A stretch of DNA of 64,000 nucleotides from Tridacna crocea (lineage: Eukaryota; Mollusca; Bivalvia; Cardiida; Cardiidae). Shown in pieces: positions 33,106 through 44,627 of the stretch (position 1 is its first letter; each line of letters starts with the position of its first letter). Position numbers and translations under genes: made by a program. The stretch spans positions 27,109,231 to 27,173,230 of the forward strand of contig OX031060.1 in NCBI GenBank assembly GCA_943736015.1. Direction: 5' to 3'. The notes beneath the pieces were generated by a model, which searched no databases, was not told the DNA's origin, and saw only the letters and a list, made by a program, of their open reading frames with translations.

Positions 33106-33718
33106 TTTTGTTCAAATAATGGATTTAGCATAGTACGTATTTCAAAAGTGTCTGATTTTGACTTTGTGTTATTACTACTTTTAGGCATTTCTCAACTTTA
33201 AATGACGCAATCATATGAATTTCTTCTTGATGATGTGTTAGTGAATAAAAGATGAACACTTTCCACATACATTTCTGAACAGTTTAATTCATTTCTCTGA
33301 TTGACAAAAGGGCATAAGACCTTTGCATTAAAACCATTATGTTTTAACATTGAATTTTTGCAAAATATAAAGTGCTATCAAAACAGAAAAGAATATGTAC
33401 AAAACAGAATTCTCATCACACAAATTTCATCATAAAGGCTGGTGAAAAGAATACAAAGAACTAGGAAGGTGAACAAACATAAACAGATCTACAGGAACTT
33501 ACTCTTTTGTCAGCAAAACAAGATTTTTAGAATGACTTTCTAAGAAAAAAATTCAGAAAGTGATTAATCTATTCAAAAGCTCAATCAAATAGCTCAGAAA
33601 GTAATTGCAGTTATGGTACAGAATACAAGTGATAGAACATTTGATATTGAAAGTGTTGAACTTAGGCAGCGCAAGAAAAAAGGAGAAAAACTCAGGCACA
33701 ATCTGATCAGACTTATAC

Positions 33719-33947
33719 TTAACTCATTACCAAACGACAATATTTCAGGCTTGTCCAAATTGAAAGCATTTGCAGACGACAAAATAAAAGTGACTGAAAA
33801 TTTGAAATTTGTTTTGTGAAGGGTAGAAAACATTGTGAGAAAAGGAGAAAATGCTGGATACCAGCATTTTCTCCTTTTCCCACAATGTTTTCTATAGGCT
33901 TCTTTCTCAGGGGTGTCAAAAGTAGGGATTGTGTGGTAATGGGTTAA
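33719..33947. repeat. TTAA MITE nested in 3.4-kb element
   Basis: TTAA is at 33719 and 33944. The centre GAAAATGCTGGATACCAGC is intact apart from one mismatch. It sits inside the larger element, so it inserted later. Confidence 0.8.
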
Positions 33948-34269
33948 AGTTCCGATTACAAAACATCCCTCTTTGTATATATTTAAAAACGGAAAAAATG
34001 AAAGGGTTCAGTTCTGATTATATTGATGATGACAAAACATTTATTCCTACTTCAAAATACATCAATACAACAGATTCAAAATATTCCTCTGGTGCTTTGG
34101 TTATCCAGTTAAAACAAGCCAGGAATTACAATATCAAAACGGCTTAAAAAGTCTCTAACAAAAGAAAAAAATAAAGAGTTTGGGAAGGCAAAAACACTTT
34201 ACAAAAATACAGGAAGATACATTTTTCCAAGGATTCAGTCTTAAATTCACATTTCCATATTGTTAAGGA

Positions 34270-34582
34270 GATAGCTTCCATTCAGGCCGTTGTAAACCAT
34301 GCTGTTGGTAAGGCAAATAAAGGCTCTAGTGAAATAGCTACTTCTGTACATCTCTTCCCTCTGCAGTTGAACATGTCATCCTATATTCTGATGCTTGTAC
34401 AGACAAAAGCAGGAACCAGATCATGGAGATAAGTCTCATACTAGCAGGTAATGAAAAAGAACACATGAAATGACACATCAAATTTATCATGAATTTCACG
34501 AATCTTGTCACACTCACATGGAGTGTGACGGCATCCATGCCAGCATGTGTGCTGCTTTAGAATTGTCAAGAAAGAGACAATA
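34270..34582 (+). pseudogene. Decayed transposase-like (DUF7869-like) frame
   Basis: One frame reads VGKANKGSSEIATSVHLFP. The next (after a shift near 34358) reads VEHVILYSDACTDKSRNQIM and ISLILAGNEKEHMK, then a stop. A third frame resumes with FHESCHTHMECDGIHASMCA and ends LSRKRQ at 34582. The order K..RGS.EI.S, then hhLYSD.C...RN, then HTHMECD..HA, is the catalytic-region pattern of a transposase-like family common in invertebrate genomes (DUF7869 and relatives), by my recollection of the motif and not by a search. At least two frame breaks show it is dead. Confidence 0.5.
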
Positions 34583-35074
34583 AGACAAAAAGGATAAATC
34601 TACCAAGTCAGATGAATATTATCAGAAACAAATCTTGTAGGGTTGTCTTGTTGCAATATTCTGACTTAAAGGTGGCCCTTCAGATTTTGGGACAAAAATT
34701 TTACAAAAGTGCAAAAAAATCATCCTTATAGTCCCAAACCCTTTTAATTTTCATTCATAAAACCCCAGTAGTCGAAAACCGTCCGACAACACGAGAAATT
34801 AGAGATTTACTACGGCCCAGGATGACACCAACGGGAGACACATTCTATTTTTAGATGATCAATTCGCTCATTTACTTGCAGGAATACACAGAAGAAGCTT
34901 CAAACATAGCGTCCGAAGAAGACATTATGGAAAATAATTACACGTTTGTTATGATAGGGAATTCAAACGTTATGCATCATGTGCCAGTCACTTGGCATTC
35001 CCACAATGCTTTATTGATTTTTGGCATGAAATCCAAAAATAGCCTAAGAGGCTGCATAGCCTTTTAAGGGAATA

Positions 35075-35640
35075 CCATCAAAAAAAATTTTTTTTGTAAT
35101 TTTATGAATCTTAATTATTGATGATTTGTATTATTTTTTCATATGAATTTCAGTGATATATATATTTTTAAATTTGGTGAGATGTAAAAATTCTAAATAC
35201 CCACCTTTAATTGACTTACACAAACTAAGAGTAAAAAAAAATAAGAGATGGAGCTACAGACAGTTGAGTAAAAGTGACCTGGAAACTAATGAAATTGATG
35301 AAATTTATTTCAACTGATCCAGGGGCTTGTTATTTTTAGGACATATATGGTATAAATGACAGAGACTTTGAAAGGACACTGCTTGTACACCTTCAGAATA
35401 CTTCACAGGAAACCTCTTTTTCTACAAAGTACATTTCAAGGATTCTAATATCATGTGTAAAAAACAAAGATTTAGTTAAGCACAGCAAAAATGAACCAAT
35501 TCAACAAAACATTCATGACTACTATAAAACCCTTCCCTCAAGTTAGTCCAAAGAAGATACTCTTAAGGAGCTTGATGCAACTGATGAAAGTGATGTTGAT
35601 ACTGGTGAGGATTAGACACTGGACTGTTGTTCTGATTGAC
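35075..35640. other. Intergenic, no gene seen
   Basis: No supported feature; AT-rich sequence without recognisable ends. Confidence 0.35.
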
Positions 35641-35651
35641 ATTTATCAGCT

Positions 35652-35872
35652 TTAACTCTTTACCACACAATTCTGATTTAATTACCCTGAATAAATTGCA
35701 TTTTGAAAGCAGAGTGGGGAAAGTAGAAAGTCTTAGAAACCTGCTTTCTTCACTGCCAACAAGGTTATTAAACTTCCTCATACAATTTCCATTATCACTG
35801 CTTGCCTTAATTAATGGTCTGCAACTGCTTTGAATTTGGACCAGACTAAAACTTTTTAGTATGGTAAAGAGA
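35652..35872. repeat. TTAA MITE, degenerate
   Basis: The left TTAA is at 35652. The centre has changed to GTAGAAAGTCTTAGAAACCTGC, so the hairpin is weak. The right end is TAGTATGGTAAAGAG. Confidence 0.55.
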
Positions 35873-36203
35873 AAATGAGAACTACTTGCCCACCATGAAA
35901 ATGATGAATGGGATAATACTACTTTCTGTAGCATGATTGGGTATTGTTTTCTTTATTTCAACCTTTTTAATTGCAAAAATAACAGCAAAAAGCTCAATTT
36001 AATGTGAATGAAATAATATTGCCCTTGAAAATGTGTCCAAGATGTATTAATTTGTAACTGCAAAAAGACCATATCTTTAACTGCACTGTTTATGCATACA
36101 AATATCTGCAACTTAATTTAACTTGTGTCAGAGCAAAAATATTGTATCAGAGTTTAGAATGTTTTTGCAGAAAAATATATTTGGATATTACTGGATTACT
36201 TTT

Positions 36204-36541
36204 GAGCAAAAACCTTGTATCAAGTAGTACATGGTTTTTGCTCAAACAAATTTGGCTTTGTTTTTAAAAGCATCAGAGCAAGAACCTGCTTTCTCAACAC
36301 ACTATGTTTTTAAACAAATCTATGCATTGTATTTTGCTGAAAAACATCTGCAAAAACATATTTCTCTATTTTTCTCACAATATTTCAAAAATCAAAACAT
36401 GCCACTTTTGTAGGGTATTTCTGGCTTGATTTTCTACATATATGCAAGTTTGTTCCATCTAAATAAAGATTTGTGAGAAGTTACACAGTTTTTTGTTTCT
36501 CCTGAAAACTTTCTAAAAATGAAGATACAAGGTTTTTGCTC
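36204..36541. repeat. Small inverted-repeat unit
   Basis: GAGCAAAAACCTTGTATC at 36204-36221 is the exact reverse complement of 36524-36541. A related GAGCAAAAATATTGTATC lies at 36131. The 338-bp unit could be a small MITE; no target duplication is clear. Confidence 0.5.
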
Positions 36542-36624
36542 TAAACCCTCGATATTTATTTTACATCAATTCAGAAACCATATCTCTCAATTCTGCTTCC
36601 TGGGAACTACACCGAACTCATGCC

Positions 36625-36896
36625 AAATATGTGGGCAAATGAAAAATCCCAAAGTTGACACCCACTCCAGGGTATTGAACTCAGGACCTTTAGGTTATGA
36701 GGCCGACACTCTACCTCACAACTACGGACACCACGAACAAAATAGACAACAAAATAAATAGGATTCAACAATTGAAATCTGCCCTGAGACTGAAGAAACA
36801 TCATTTGAAAAGGGTAATAGGCTGCATGGTTACCAGAATACTTTCAAACCTTTATCAGGATCTTTAAAACTCAGGATTGTGTGAGTAAGGGTAAGG
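36625..36896 (-). repeat. tRNA-like SINE head and MITE fragment
   Basis: On the - strand, 36755-36640 reads GTTGTGAGGTAGAGTGTCGG and GGTCCTGAGTTCAATACCC, good A- and B-boxes. A broken TTAA-MITE centre and right end follow (36762-36896). Confidence 0.55.
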
Positions 36897-37160
36897 CAGT
36901 TGATCCCTTGATGTCACAAAGCAGTGTTTTAGCATGATGTATCAATGAAGTCTGTCAGACAAATAAAGAGCCCATCCTGGAAACGCACCAAAAATTGTCG
37001 CAACGATCACATCACATCAAAGTGTAAATGTTAGAAACTAGCAAAACACAGTGAAGATGTCTTGATAAGCCCTTTATTGCCTTTTCAATACCTTGTTGAG
37101 GAGTAAGATTTCCAAGCTGAAAAAAGCCAAAATAAACAGTCAAGACTGCGTGGTGAAGGG

Positions 37161-37536
37161 TTAACCCTGTAGCACACAGTCCATACTGTTAATAACTCCT
37201 TGGAGGAATCTTTTTGAAAACATTCTGGAAAATGGAGAAAATGCTGGTAACATTTCCCGCAATGTTTTCTACTCTGTCAAAGACCAACTTCTCCTTTGTT
37301 TGATGTTCTAATTGTTGTCTGCGAATTCTTTCAATTCGGAAAAGTCTAACTTTTGTGTGACTGTGTGGTAAACAGTTTAACCCTTTACTAAATCCTTGTC
37401 CAAAATTTAATGGAGGACAAAATGAAAGTGATTGAAAATTTGAAATTGGTTTTGTGAAGAGAAGGAAACATTGTAGGAAAAGGAGAAAATGCTGGTTACT
37501 AGCATTTTCTCCCTTTCCCACAATGTTTTCTAAATT
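37161..37536. repeat. Two TTAA MITEs sharing one TTAA
   Basis: The first copy runs 37161-37380 and the second begins at the same TTAA (37377) and fades after its centre at about 37536. A right-end stub (GACTGCGTGGTGAAGGGTTAA) also ends at 37164, so three elements chain through shared TTAA sites. Confidence 0.7.
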
Positions 37537-37664
37537 GAATGTCTTTGTTTTTAGAACCTTTGATTATTTCCTTAATGTCACAATTATATAAATAATACAT
37601 TTTGAGTTCGTATCTTTTCGTGGTCTTCCTAGACTTTAACTTTCGCTTTAGACAAATCTAATAA

Positions 37665-38641
37665 TGGTCTGAGGGAGAAAACTCCTATAAAATATGTCTA
37701 CATTTATATACCAGGAGTTGCGTCCCTTATAGTGAGGGACAGACTAAGGCAATTTAAGGCCAACAAAACTCGGGCACCTGCAAAGACGATCATGAAATAG
37801 ACAGATGTTTTCCTTTTCTTCGAGCTGATACAAATTACAAAAAAAATATTTATTTTTGTAATCTGCAGATATTAAGTATAAGAAATCTGAAGTTTTGCTG
37901 ACAAATAAAAAAAAAACCCGCAGTTTAGGGCATTATTTTTTTTGTGAAGAGTAACAGTAGTCTCCCTTATTTTTCATTCTGTTGTTTACTTACAGAAAAA
38001 CCGCGAAACATTTGAAGTAAAAAGACTGTTTTGAAACCTATGAAGTACAAAATATTACCATTAAACGCAATGTAGGTAATATATTTTATGAGTAAATGTG
38101 ACTGCAGAGAATGCTTAACGAAGATTTGCAAATAAACATCTAGACGTACTTTCATCGTTCACGAGAAACGTTTTTAGTCAATGTTCATAGAGATCTGGTA
38201 AAGGCACTGGGTTAAGTATCGTAGATATATGGTTAAAAATCAATACAGGCTATTGACTGTTGAAATAATAAAGTTTGTAAAAGTTCCAAGGTGCCGCGAG
38301 CTTTAAAGCCTCAGCGATTCATCCGAAATCCCCTTTGGGACAGCATTAAATTTTTGCCAATCACTCGCACAAAGGAAAGCCAAGTTGAAATGCAGATTTA
38401 TCACCATATGCTTTAGATCTAATTGCAGATTATCAAGCTCAGTTCTGGTCATAAATTACTAGAATCTTTTCCACGGTCAAACAAACATGGTAGGCTGCAT
38501 AGATAACCAAAGTACAGCTTAAAGTCCTATTGTGATTTTCCGGTCATTTATCCTTGGGGTAAATCAAAGAGAGTTATAATAAGGGAGGTAACTCTTGATG
38601 AACTCGAATTTAAGGATGTACGAGTTTTTTCCCTTAGACCA
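37665..38641. mobile_element. 977-bp TIR element, uninterrupted
   Basis: The ends TGGTCTGAGGGAGAAAACTC and, on the - strand, TGGTCTAAGGGAAAAAACTC are inverted repeats. Inner matches continue to about 80 bp (GTCCCTTATAGTGAG / CTCCCTTATTATAAC). TAA is on both sides (37662-37664 and 38642-38644). It has no coding capacity. Its centre near 38054 corresponds to the empty target of the 4.7-kb element. Confidence 0.65.
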
Positions 38642-39349
38642 TAAAATATTCGAAGAAGCCAATCATGCAGACTTCACAAGCACGTACATTATATAGCCAC
38701 ATGAAAATCGAAGAAATGTATGGTTAAATACCTTAAACCAATAAAGAAATGTTACAAAACTAAAGAAATTCTATAAAAATATGAGAAACTGTGTCTTACA
38801 TTCTGTAAAAGGGGGAGGGTTTGAATGATAAGTAAATAAAGATAATGGGCCATAAATATTTAGATCACTCTGTGACCTCAAAGAATTCAAGACAGTATTG
38901 AGTACAATAGGGAATCTTAAGTGGGTATGTTAAGGTCATGCTGTTTCAAAATTAATGCTTTATCTAAAAATGCAATGTACAATTTATCTGACGTTTATTG
39001 TCCTCTCTATCTTGAATTTATTTTTTCTATGGAAGCTTTTGTTACCCATGAGTTTTGCAGGCTCACTTCCCCACCACTAAATTTATTTAAGATGACAGAT
39101 TACACATATTTTTCAGCATTTCCATCAATGATATTTAAGCTTATTTCATCCAAATGTTAAACCTTTACATAAAACTATTACTTACCTCAGTAAATTGCCA
39201 CTTTACAAAGTTTCAAGGACATCAGAGATGGCACAAATTACCTCTACAGTCACAAATACACTTTCTTATTTGCATTGATCAAAGTAAACTTTGATTTTGT
39301 CACATTTTTCATGAACTGTTCTAAGCATAAACGTACATATATATATACA

Positions 39350-39645
39350 TGGGCGGACCCAGAGGGGGGGACCGGGGGTCCGGACCCCCCTGGAATTTTG
39401 GAAAAAATGTGGTTATTGGATTCGTGAATGGAACTGGTTTGATATTGCACAGAATTTATGTAAAATACAGTCATGAATTTGAAAAAAAGGTTCTAAATGT
39501 GGAGACCTCATGTTTAGAACTGGAATTGTTGACTTTTCTTGTAAATGGCTTACTTCCACAGAAATCCGGAAATCAAAGTATCATATAATAAGACGAGTGT
39601 GTTTTCGGTGGGACCCCCCCTGAGAAAGATATCTGGATCCACGCT
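39350..39645. repeat. G/C-run TIR element
   Basis: It is bounded by TACATGGGCGGACCCAGAGG and, inverted, TACAAGCGTGGATCCAGAT. Inside the ends lie runs such as GGGGGGGACCGGGGGTCCGG (39363 onward) and GACCCCCCCTGAG (39611). Flanking TA is consistent with a TA duplication. It is absent from duplication copy A. Confidence 0.6.
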
Positions 39646-39861
39646 TGTATATATTCCAATGTCTGTGGAGGACACAAAATACAATCCATTGAAACCCAGA
39701 GAGATTTTTATTATACAGGCCTCACTAAACAATCAGACATGGTTCATCCAAGATCAGACTGCATATTCTGTGCAATCTGACATTGAGCTGTTTTTGCCTA
39801 TGATTGTGAAAGGGATAAGTATCAAGTTTTACAATTAATATTTTTGGTCTAAATTTCAAGT

Positions 39862-40081
39862 TTAACCCATTACCACACAATCCCTACTTTAGATGACCCT
39901 GACAAAGAAACCTTTAGAAAACATTGTGGGAAAGGGAGAAAATGCTGGTAACCAGCATTTTCTCCCTTTCCCACAATGTTTTCTTCCCTTCACAAAACAA
40001 ATTTCAAATTTTCATTTTGTCATCTGCAAATGCTTTCCATTTGGACCAGTCTAAAAATTTATCATTTGGTAATGAGTTTAA
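39862..40081. repeat. TTAA MITE at end of copy B
   Basis: TTAA is at 39862 and 40078. The core is symmetrical (GAAAATGCTGGTAACCAGC). Copy A has TCAA at the matching place (after TCTAAGATACAAGC) with no insert. Confidence 0.8.
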
Positions 40082-40194
40082 CAAATTCCCCACAGCATCC
40101 CTTCACGGCAGCCACAACATCTATTCTAGATCTAATAATTATGATTTGCCTTGAAAATAAATAAGCCGTGCTCTGTTAAAAGAGCTTTATACAC

Positions 40195-40405
40195 ATATGG
40201 CTTGCAACTAGTGAAAAAGGGACATTTGGACATACACTGTGGTCTTAGATCACCCTGCAGAGTCTGCAAAGGCTAATCAGAGATGGCACTTTGCATCTGC
40301 ATTAGATTTTGTTCTTCAGTAGGCTTGTCACGAACAGGAAGTGTCGTTTCAGATTAGCCTGCACTGATTGATCACCGTTTTTCACACGTATCAAGCCATA
40401 CGTAA
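40195..40405. repeat. Hairpin repeat, second copy
   Basis: It carries AGAGTCTGCAAAGGCTAATC and CAGATTAGCCTGCACTGATTG, the same layout as 16588-16768, flanked by AAAAGGGACATTTGG and GTTTTTCACACGTATC. Confidence 0.55.
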
Positions 40406-40460
40406 TACACTATACAAAGCAAGCCATTATGTAATCATGGATCCATAAAATGTATTTTGT

Positions 40461-40637
40461 TTAATCCTTTACCAAACAATCCCTGGTTTTTACGACCCTG
40501 AGATAGAAGCCTTTTGAAAACTTTGTGGGAAAAGGAGAAAATGCTGGTAACCAGCATTTTCTCCTTTTCCCACAATGTTTTCTTAAAGCTTCTTTCTCAG
40601 GGTCGTCAGAAGTAGGGATTGTGTGGTAATAGGTTAA
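40461..40637. repeat. TTAA MITE, fully palindromic derivative
   Basis: TTAA is at 40461 and 40634. Both halves are the same arm in inverted orientation (TTTTTACGACCCTGAGATAG / TTCTCAGGGTCGTC), so all 177 bp can fold into one hairpin. Confidence 0.8.
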
Positions 40638-41092
40638 ACAGAAATGCTTCAACCTCAGCTGTTCATACATATGAGTCACGCTCTGGCAAAAGTGGGCTTA
40701 GTGTATCTCTTCAGTGCATACTAATATCAAGCAAGTTACGACAATGATCATGGATCCATTGAGTCCATTTTCGTCAAACCACTGACTGATTCATGACTGT
40801 GGTAGACTGGTCCTTAAATATGCAAAAAAAAATGACCATTAGCCAAAAGGTTTCGGCCAAGGTTCTTATGCCCGCATTAATGAAAGGGGCATAATTAAGG
40901 GTGCAACAACAGTTCCCCTCTTTGTGAAAGTCAACCTTCATGATATAAAACTTTTCTTTCATGCATTGCATTACATGTATCTGACTATTTACTAAACTGC
41001 AAAACTTTAAACTATTACTCTCAGACGATAGCAGTGTCTTTTTAGGGTCGACTGACTTCATAATTATAGTGGAAACAGGTACTCCTTTCAGA

Positions 41093-41310
41093 TTAACCCT
41101 TTACTCCATAGATACTCATTTCTACGCATTGCTTGTAGGAGCCTTTGGAAAACATTGTGGCAAAAGGTGAAATTGCTCGTGACGAGCAATTTCACCTTTT
41201 GCCACAATGTTTTCTACACAACCAAAAGGTGTCATATACGGCTTTATCCTTGCTTTTATTTATGGTCAGTTAGAGATACCATAGAAATGCCTTATGGGGT
41301 AAAAGGTTAA
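41093..41310. repeat. TTAA MITE family 2, copy 3
   Basis: TTAA is at 41093 and 41307. It is inserted in the opposite orientation to 14371. The centre GAAATTGCTCGTGACGAGCAATTTC is perfect. Confidence 0.85.
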
Positions 41311-41394
41311 ATACCTGCTGTATTGTCTTTGTAATGAAGTGACATACTTTACCTGTCTTACTTTTAATGTGTTTGTTTTGTTGTGTTGTGTATG

Positions 41395-41745
41395 TCAACA
41401 AAGGTTTAAATTATCGTCTGAGAGTAATACCAGTATTCCAAATCGAAAGCATTTGCAGACCACGAAATGAATGCGACTGAGACTGAAATTTGTTTTGAGA
41501 AAGGTTAAAAAAAACATTGTACGTAAAGGGGTAAATGTGATGCAACATCTTCCCCATAATGTTTTCAAGAGTTTTTTTTTTTTCTCATAGTTGTTGAAAA
41601 TAACAATTGAAAGGTTAAAAAAAACATTGTACGTAAAGGGGTAAATGTGATGCAATATTTTCCCCATAATGTTTCCAAGAGTTTTTTTTTCTCATAGTTG
41701 TTGAAAATAACAATTGTGTGTGAAAAAGTATTAAGAAGTCACCCC
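41395..41745. repeat. Degenerate MITE with tandem 110-bp duplication
   Basis: The block GAAAGGTTAAAAAAAACATT...GTTGTTGAAAATAACAATT occurs at about 41499-41609 and again at 41610-41716 with few differences, a recent tandem duplication within the hairpin. Confidence 0.7.
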
Positions 41746-41801
41746 ACAACACCATTATGACATTTTAGCATATACATGTAGTATACAGATGTCTGCATTG
41801 T

Positions 41802-42460
41802 TTAACTCTTTACTAAAATTAATGATAAAATTTAAGAATGATCTAAGTTGAAAGCATTTGCAGAGGGCCAAATACATGTAACTCAAAAATTGAAATTTAT
41901 TTCCAGTGGTAATAGGAGAAAATGCTTGTTACCAGTATTTTCTCCTTTTTCCGACAATGTTTTCAGAAGGCTTCTTCACTTGGGTCGTAAAAACCAGGGA
42001 TTGTTTGGTAAAGAGTTAATAAACTTAGTTAATAAACTCTTTACTAAATGACAAAATTTCAGACTGCTCTAAATTGAAAGTACTTGCAGACGACAAAATA
42101 AGGATAACACAAGAATGAAATTTGTTTTCAGCACGATAGAAAACATTGTGGTAAAATCAAATGTCAGACTCCTTTTCCCTCAATGTTTTCAAAAGGCTTT
42201 TCTTTCGGGGTCGTTGAAAGTCGGGATTGTGTGGTAAAGAGTTAAACTCTTTACCACACAATCCCAACTTTTGACGACCCCGGGAAAGAAAGCCTTTGAA
42301 AACATTGTGGAAAAAGGAGAAAATGCTGGTTACCAGCATTTACTCCTTTTCCCACAATGTTTTCTACCATTTTCAAATCAAATGTCAGTTTTATAGTCAC
42401 ATTTATTTTGTTGTCCGCAAATTAATGCTTTCAAATTGGACGAGCCTAAACTACTGTAAC
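41802..42460. repeat. Three chained TTAA MITEs
   Basis: The copies are 41802-42019, 42029-42245 and 42242-42460. The last two share TTAA 42242-42245 and are in opposite orientation. The middle one has lost its central hairpin; the outer ones keep it. Confidence 0.75.
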
Positions 42461-42655
42461 TATCCCATACATCGATAGATGAGTGCAATACTGTTTTTAG
42501 TGCCTTTACATTTGTCCAGGCACTAAGAATAGTATTGCTCTCGGCCATTGACATGAGCTCAACATTATCGCAACCATCAAATTATATCAAAGAGCAAATG
42601 TTAGAAACTAGAATAATAAAGTGAAGATGTCTTGTTCGGGCTTTCTATGGTTTTT

Positions 42656-44627
42656 AGCTCACCTGAGCAGAAAGTGCTCAGAGTGAGCTATTGTGATCAC
42701 TCACCGTCTGTTGGCATCCGTCGTCCGTCCGTCCGTCTGTCCGTCCATAGTCTGTTCACATTTCATTGTTTACACTCTAGGATCTACAAAAATCAACCGA
42801 TCAGCACCACACTTGGTCAAAGTGTATATGACCATAAGATCCCGGATGAGTTCGATTATCTACAAATATCAACAAATCAGCACCACACTTGGTCAAAGTG
42901 TATATCACCACAAGATCTCGGATAATTTTCATTATGGGTCTAATCGGACCAGAACATCTGGAGTAACTTGCCCTTGAATTAAAAAAAAAACTGCTATATT
43001 TCACTTTGTTTTCACTCTAGCATCTACAAATATTAACCAATCAGCATCAAACTTGGTCAAAATATATATGACCATAAGATCTCAGATGAGTTCGATTATG
43101 GGTCTAATCGGATCAGAACAACCGAAGTTATTTGCCCTTGAATTAGAAAAATTGCTACATTTTGACTTTGTTTTCACTCTAGCATCTACAATTATTAACC
43201 AAACTTGGACAAAATATACATGACCATAAGATCTCGGATGAGTATGATTATGGATGTAATCGGACTAGAACAACTGGAGTGATTTGCCCTTGAATTCGAA
43301 AAATTGCTGTATTTCACTTTGTTTACACCCTAGCATCAGTAGACAAATATCAGCCAATTAGTTCCAAACTTGGTCAAATGATATATGACTAAGATCTCAG
43401 ATGAGTTTGATTATGGGTCTAATCAGACTAGAACGACTGAAGTTATTTGCCCTTGAATTAGAAAAATTGCTACATTTGACTGTTTTCACTCTAACATCTA
43501 CAATTACGGTATAAACCAATTGGCACCAAACTTGGACAAAATATACATGACTATAAGATCTCGAATGAGTTTGATTATGGATGTAATCGGACCAAAACAA
43601 CTGGAGTTATTTGCCCTTGAATTCTAAAATTTACTGTATTTCACTTTGTTTACACTTTAGCATCTACAAATATCAACCAATTAGTTCCAAACTTGGTCAA
43701 AAGATATATGACTGTAAGATCTCAGATGAGTTCAATTATGGGTGTAATCAGGCAACAATAGCTGGAGTTATTTGCCCTTGAATTAGAAAGTTCTTTAGAC
43801 TAGTTCTTGGTCCGGAGCATAACTTTGTCATCTCCAGTCCAATTGACTTGAAACTTGGCATTTGTGTTTGTTGCAAAAATACAGAGTGCAGTGTGAAAGA
43901 ACCATAACTCTACCTCATACTGTCTATGAGTTATTTCCCTTTGATTGAAATTTTTACAGCATTTTATGCTTGTCTGGAATATAACTTTGTCATCTACGAC
44001 CTGAACATCTTCAAATTTGATATGCATGATTGTTGAAAAATTATGGAGTGCATTGCACAAGAACCATAACTTCCACACACAAATTTTGAGTTATTTCCCT
44101 TTTGACCTTCATCTTTATAGCATTCTTCGCTTGTCAGGAGCAAAACTTTGTCATCTTAAGGAGGAATGACTTGGAATTTGGTATGCTTATTTGTTGCAAT
44201 ACATGTATTTGGAAGTACAGTGCGTAAGAATTTTAACTCTACCTTGTGCTGTCTTTGAGTTGTTTCCCTTTGAATGTCATTTTTACAGCATTTAGTGCCT
44301 GCCTTGAATATAACTGTCATCTTAAGTCAGAACGGCTTCAAACTTGGTATGCATGTTCGTTGCAATATTATGGAGTACAGTGCACAAGAACAATAACTCT
44401 ACCTAGCGCTGATTTTGAGTAATTTCACTTTGATCTTCATTTTTACAGTATTTCTTGTTTGTATGGAATGGAACTTCAAAAGTCTCAAGTTAAATTGTAA
44501 CAATTTGCTGCTCTTGTTTTATTATCATTTGGCCTTGAACCTTGTTATTTGGTTTTTATCTTTATTTTAGACCTGTGCTGCTTGGTTCTGAGGTGAACGA
44601 TACAGGACCATCATGGTCCTCTTGTTT
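42656..44627 (+). repeat. AGCTCACC-type repeat with two arrays
   Basis: It opens AGCTCACCTGAGCAGAAAGT with GTCCGTCCGTCTGTCCGTCC, and closes CATCATGGTCCTCTTGTTT. The first interior array (about 42765-43790) has about six units of roughly 165 bp with TCTAGCATCTACAAATAT. The second (43800-44460) has about four units of roughly 155 bp with AACTTTGTCATCT and CATAACTCTACCT. Confidence 0.8.

Larger units (their letters stand above)
31650..35072. mobile_element. 3.4-kb TIR element, TA target
   Basis: The left arm (31650-32060) starts TTCCCTCAAAAGGCTATG and the right arm (34666-35072) is its inverted copy (TTCCCTTAAAAGGCTATG on the - strand). The similarity continues with gaps for about 400 bp, to the CTGAAGGGCCACCTTTA / TAAAGGTGGCCCTTCAG pair. 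TA flanks both ends (31648-31649 and 35073-35074). The interior contains two reversed SINEs, a MITE (33719-33947) and a decayed transposase-like frame (34270-34582). Long TIRs with a TA duplication do not by themselves settle the superfamily. Confidence 0.8.
37570..39861. repeat. Segmental duplication, copy B
   Basis: This is the paralogue of 24100-31640 but lacks the 4.7-kb element and the MITEs at 29983, 30523 and 30806. Conversely, copy A lacks the MITE at 39862, which sits at the end of copy B, and the G-rich element at 39350-39645. Identity varies along the length and I judge it to be about 75-90% in the best blocks. Confidence 0.8.

Noticed and set aside
37665..38641. LTR retrotransposon reading of the duplicated 24.1-31.6 and 37.6-39.86 kb segments
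   Set aside because: No primer-binding site, polypurine tract or gag/pol frames lie between the copies. The copies differ by transposon insertions and the structure fits a segmental duplication.
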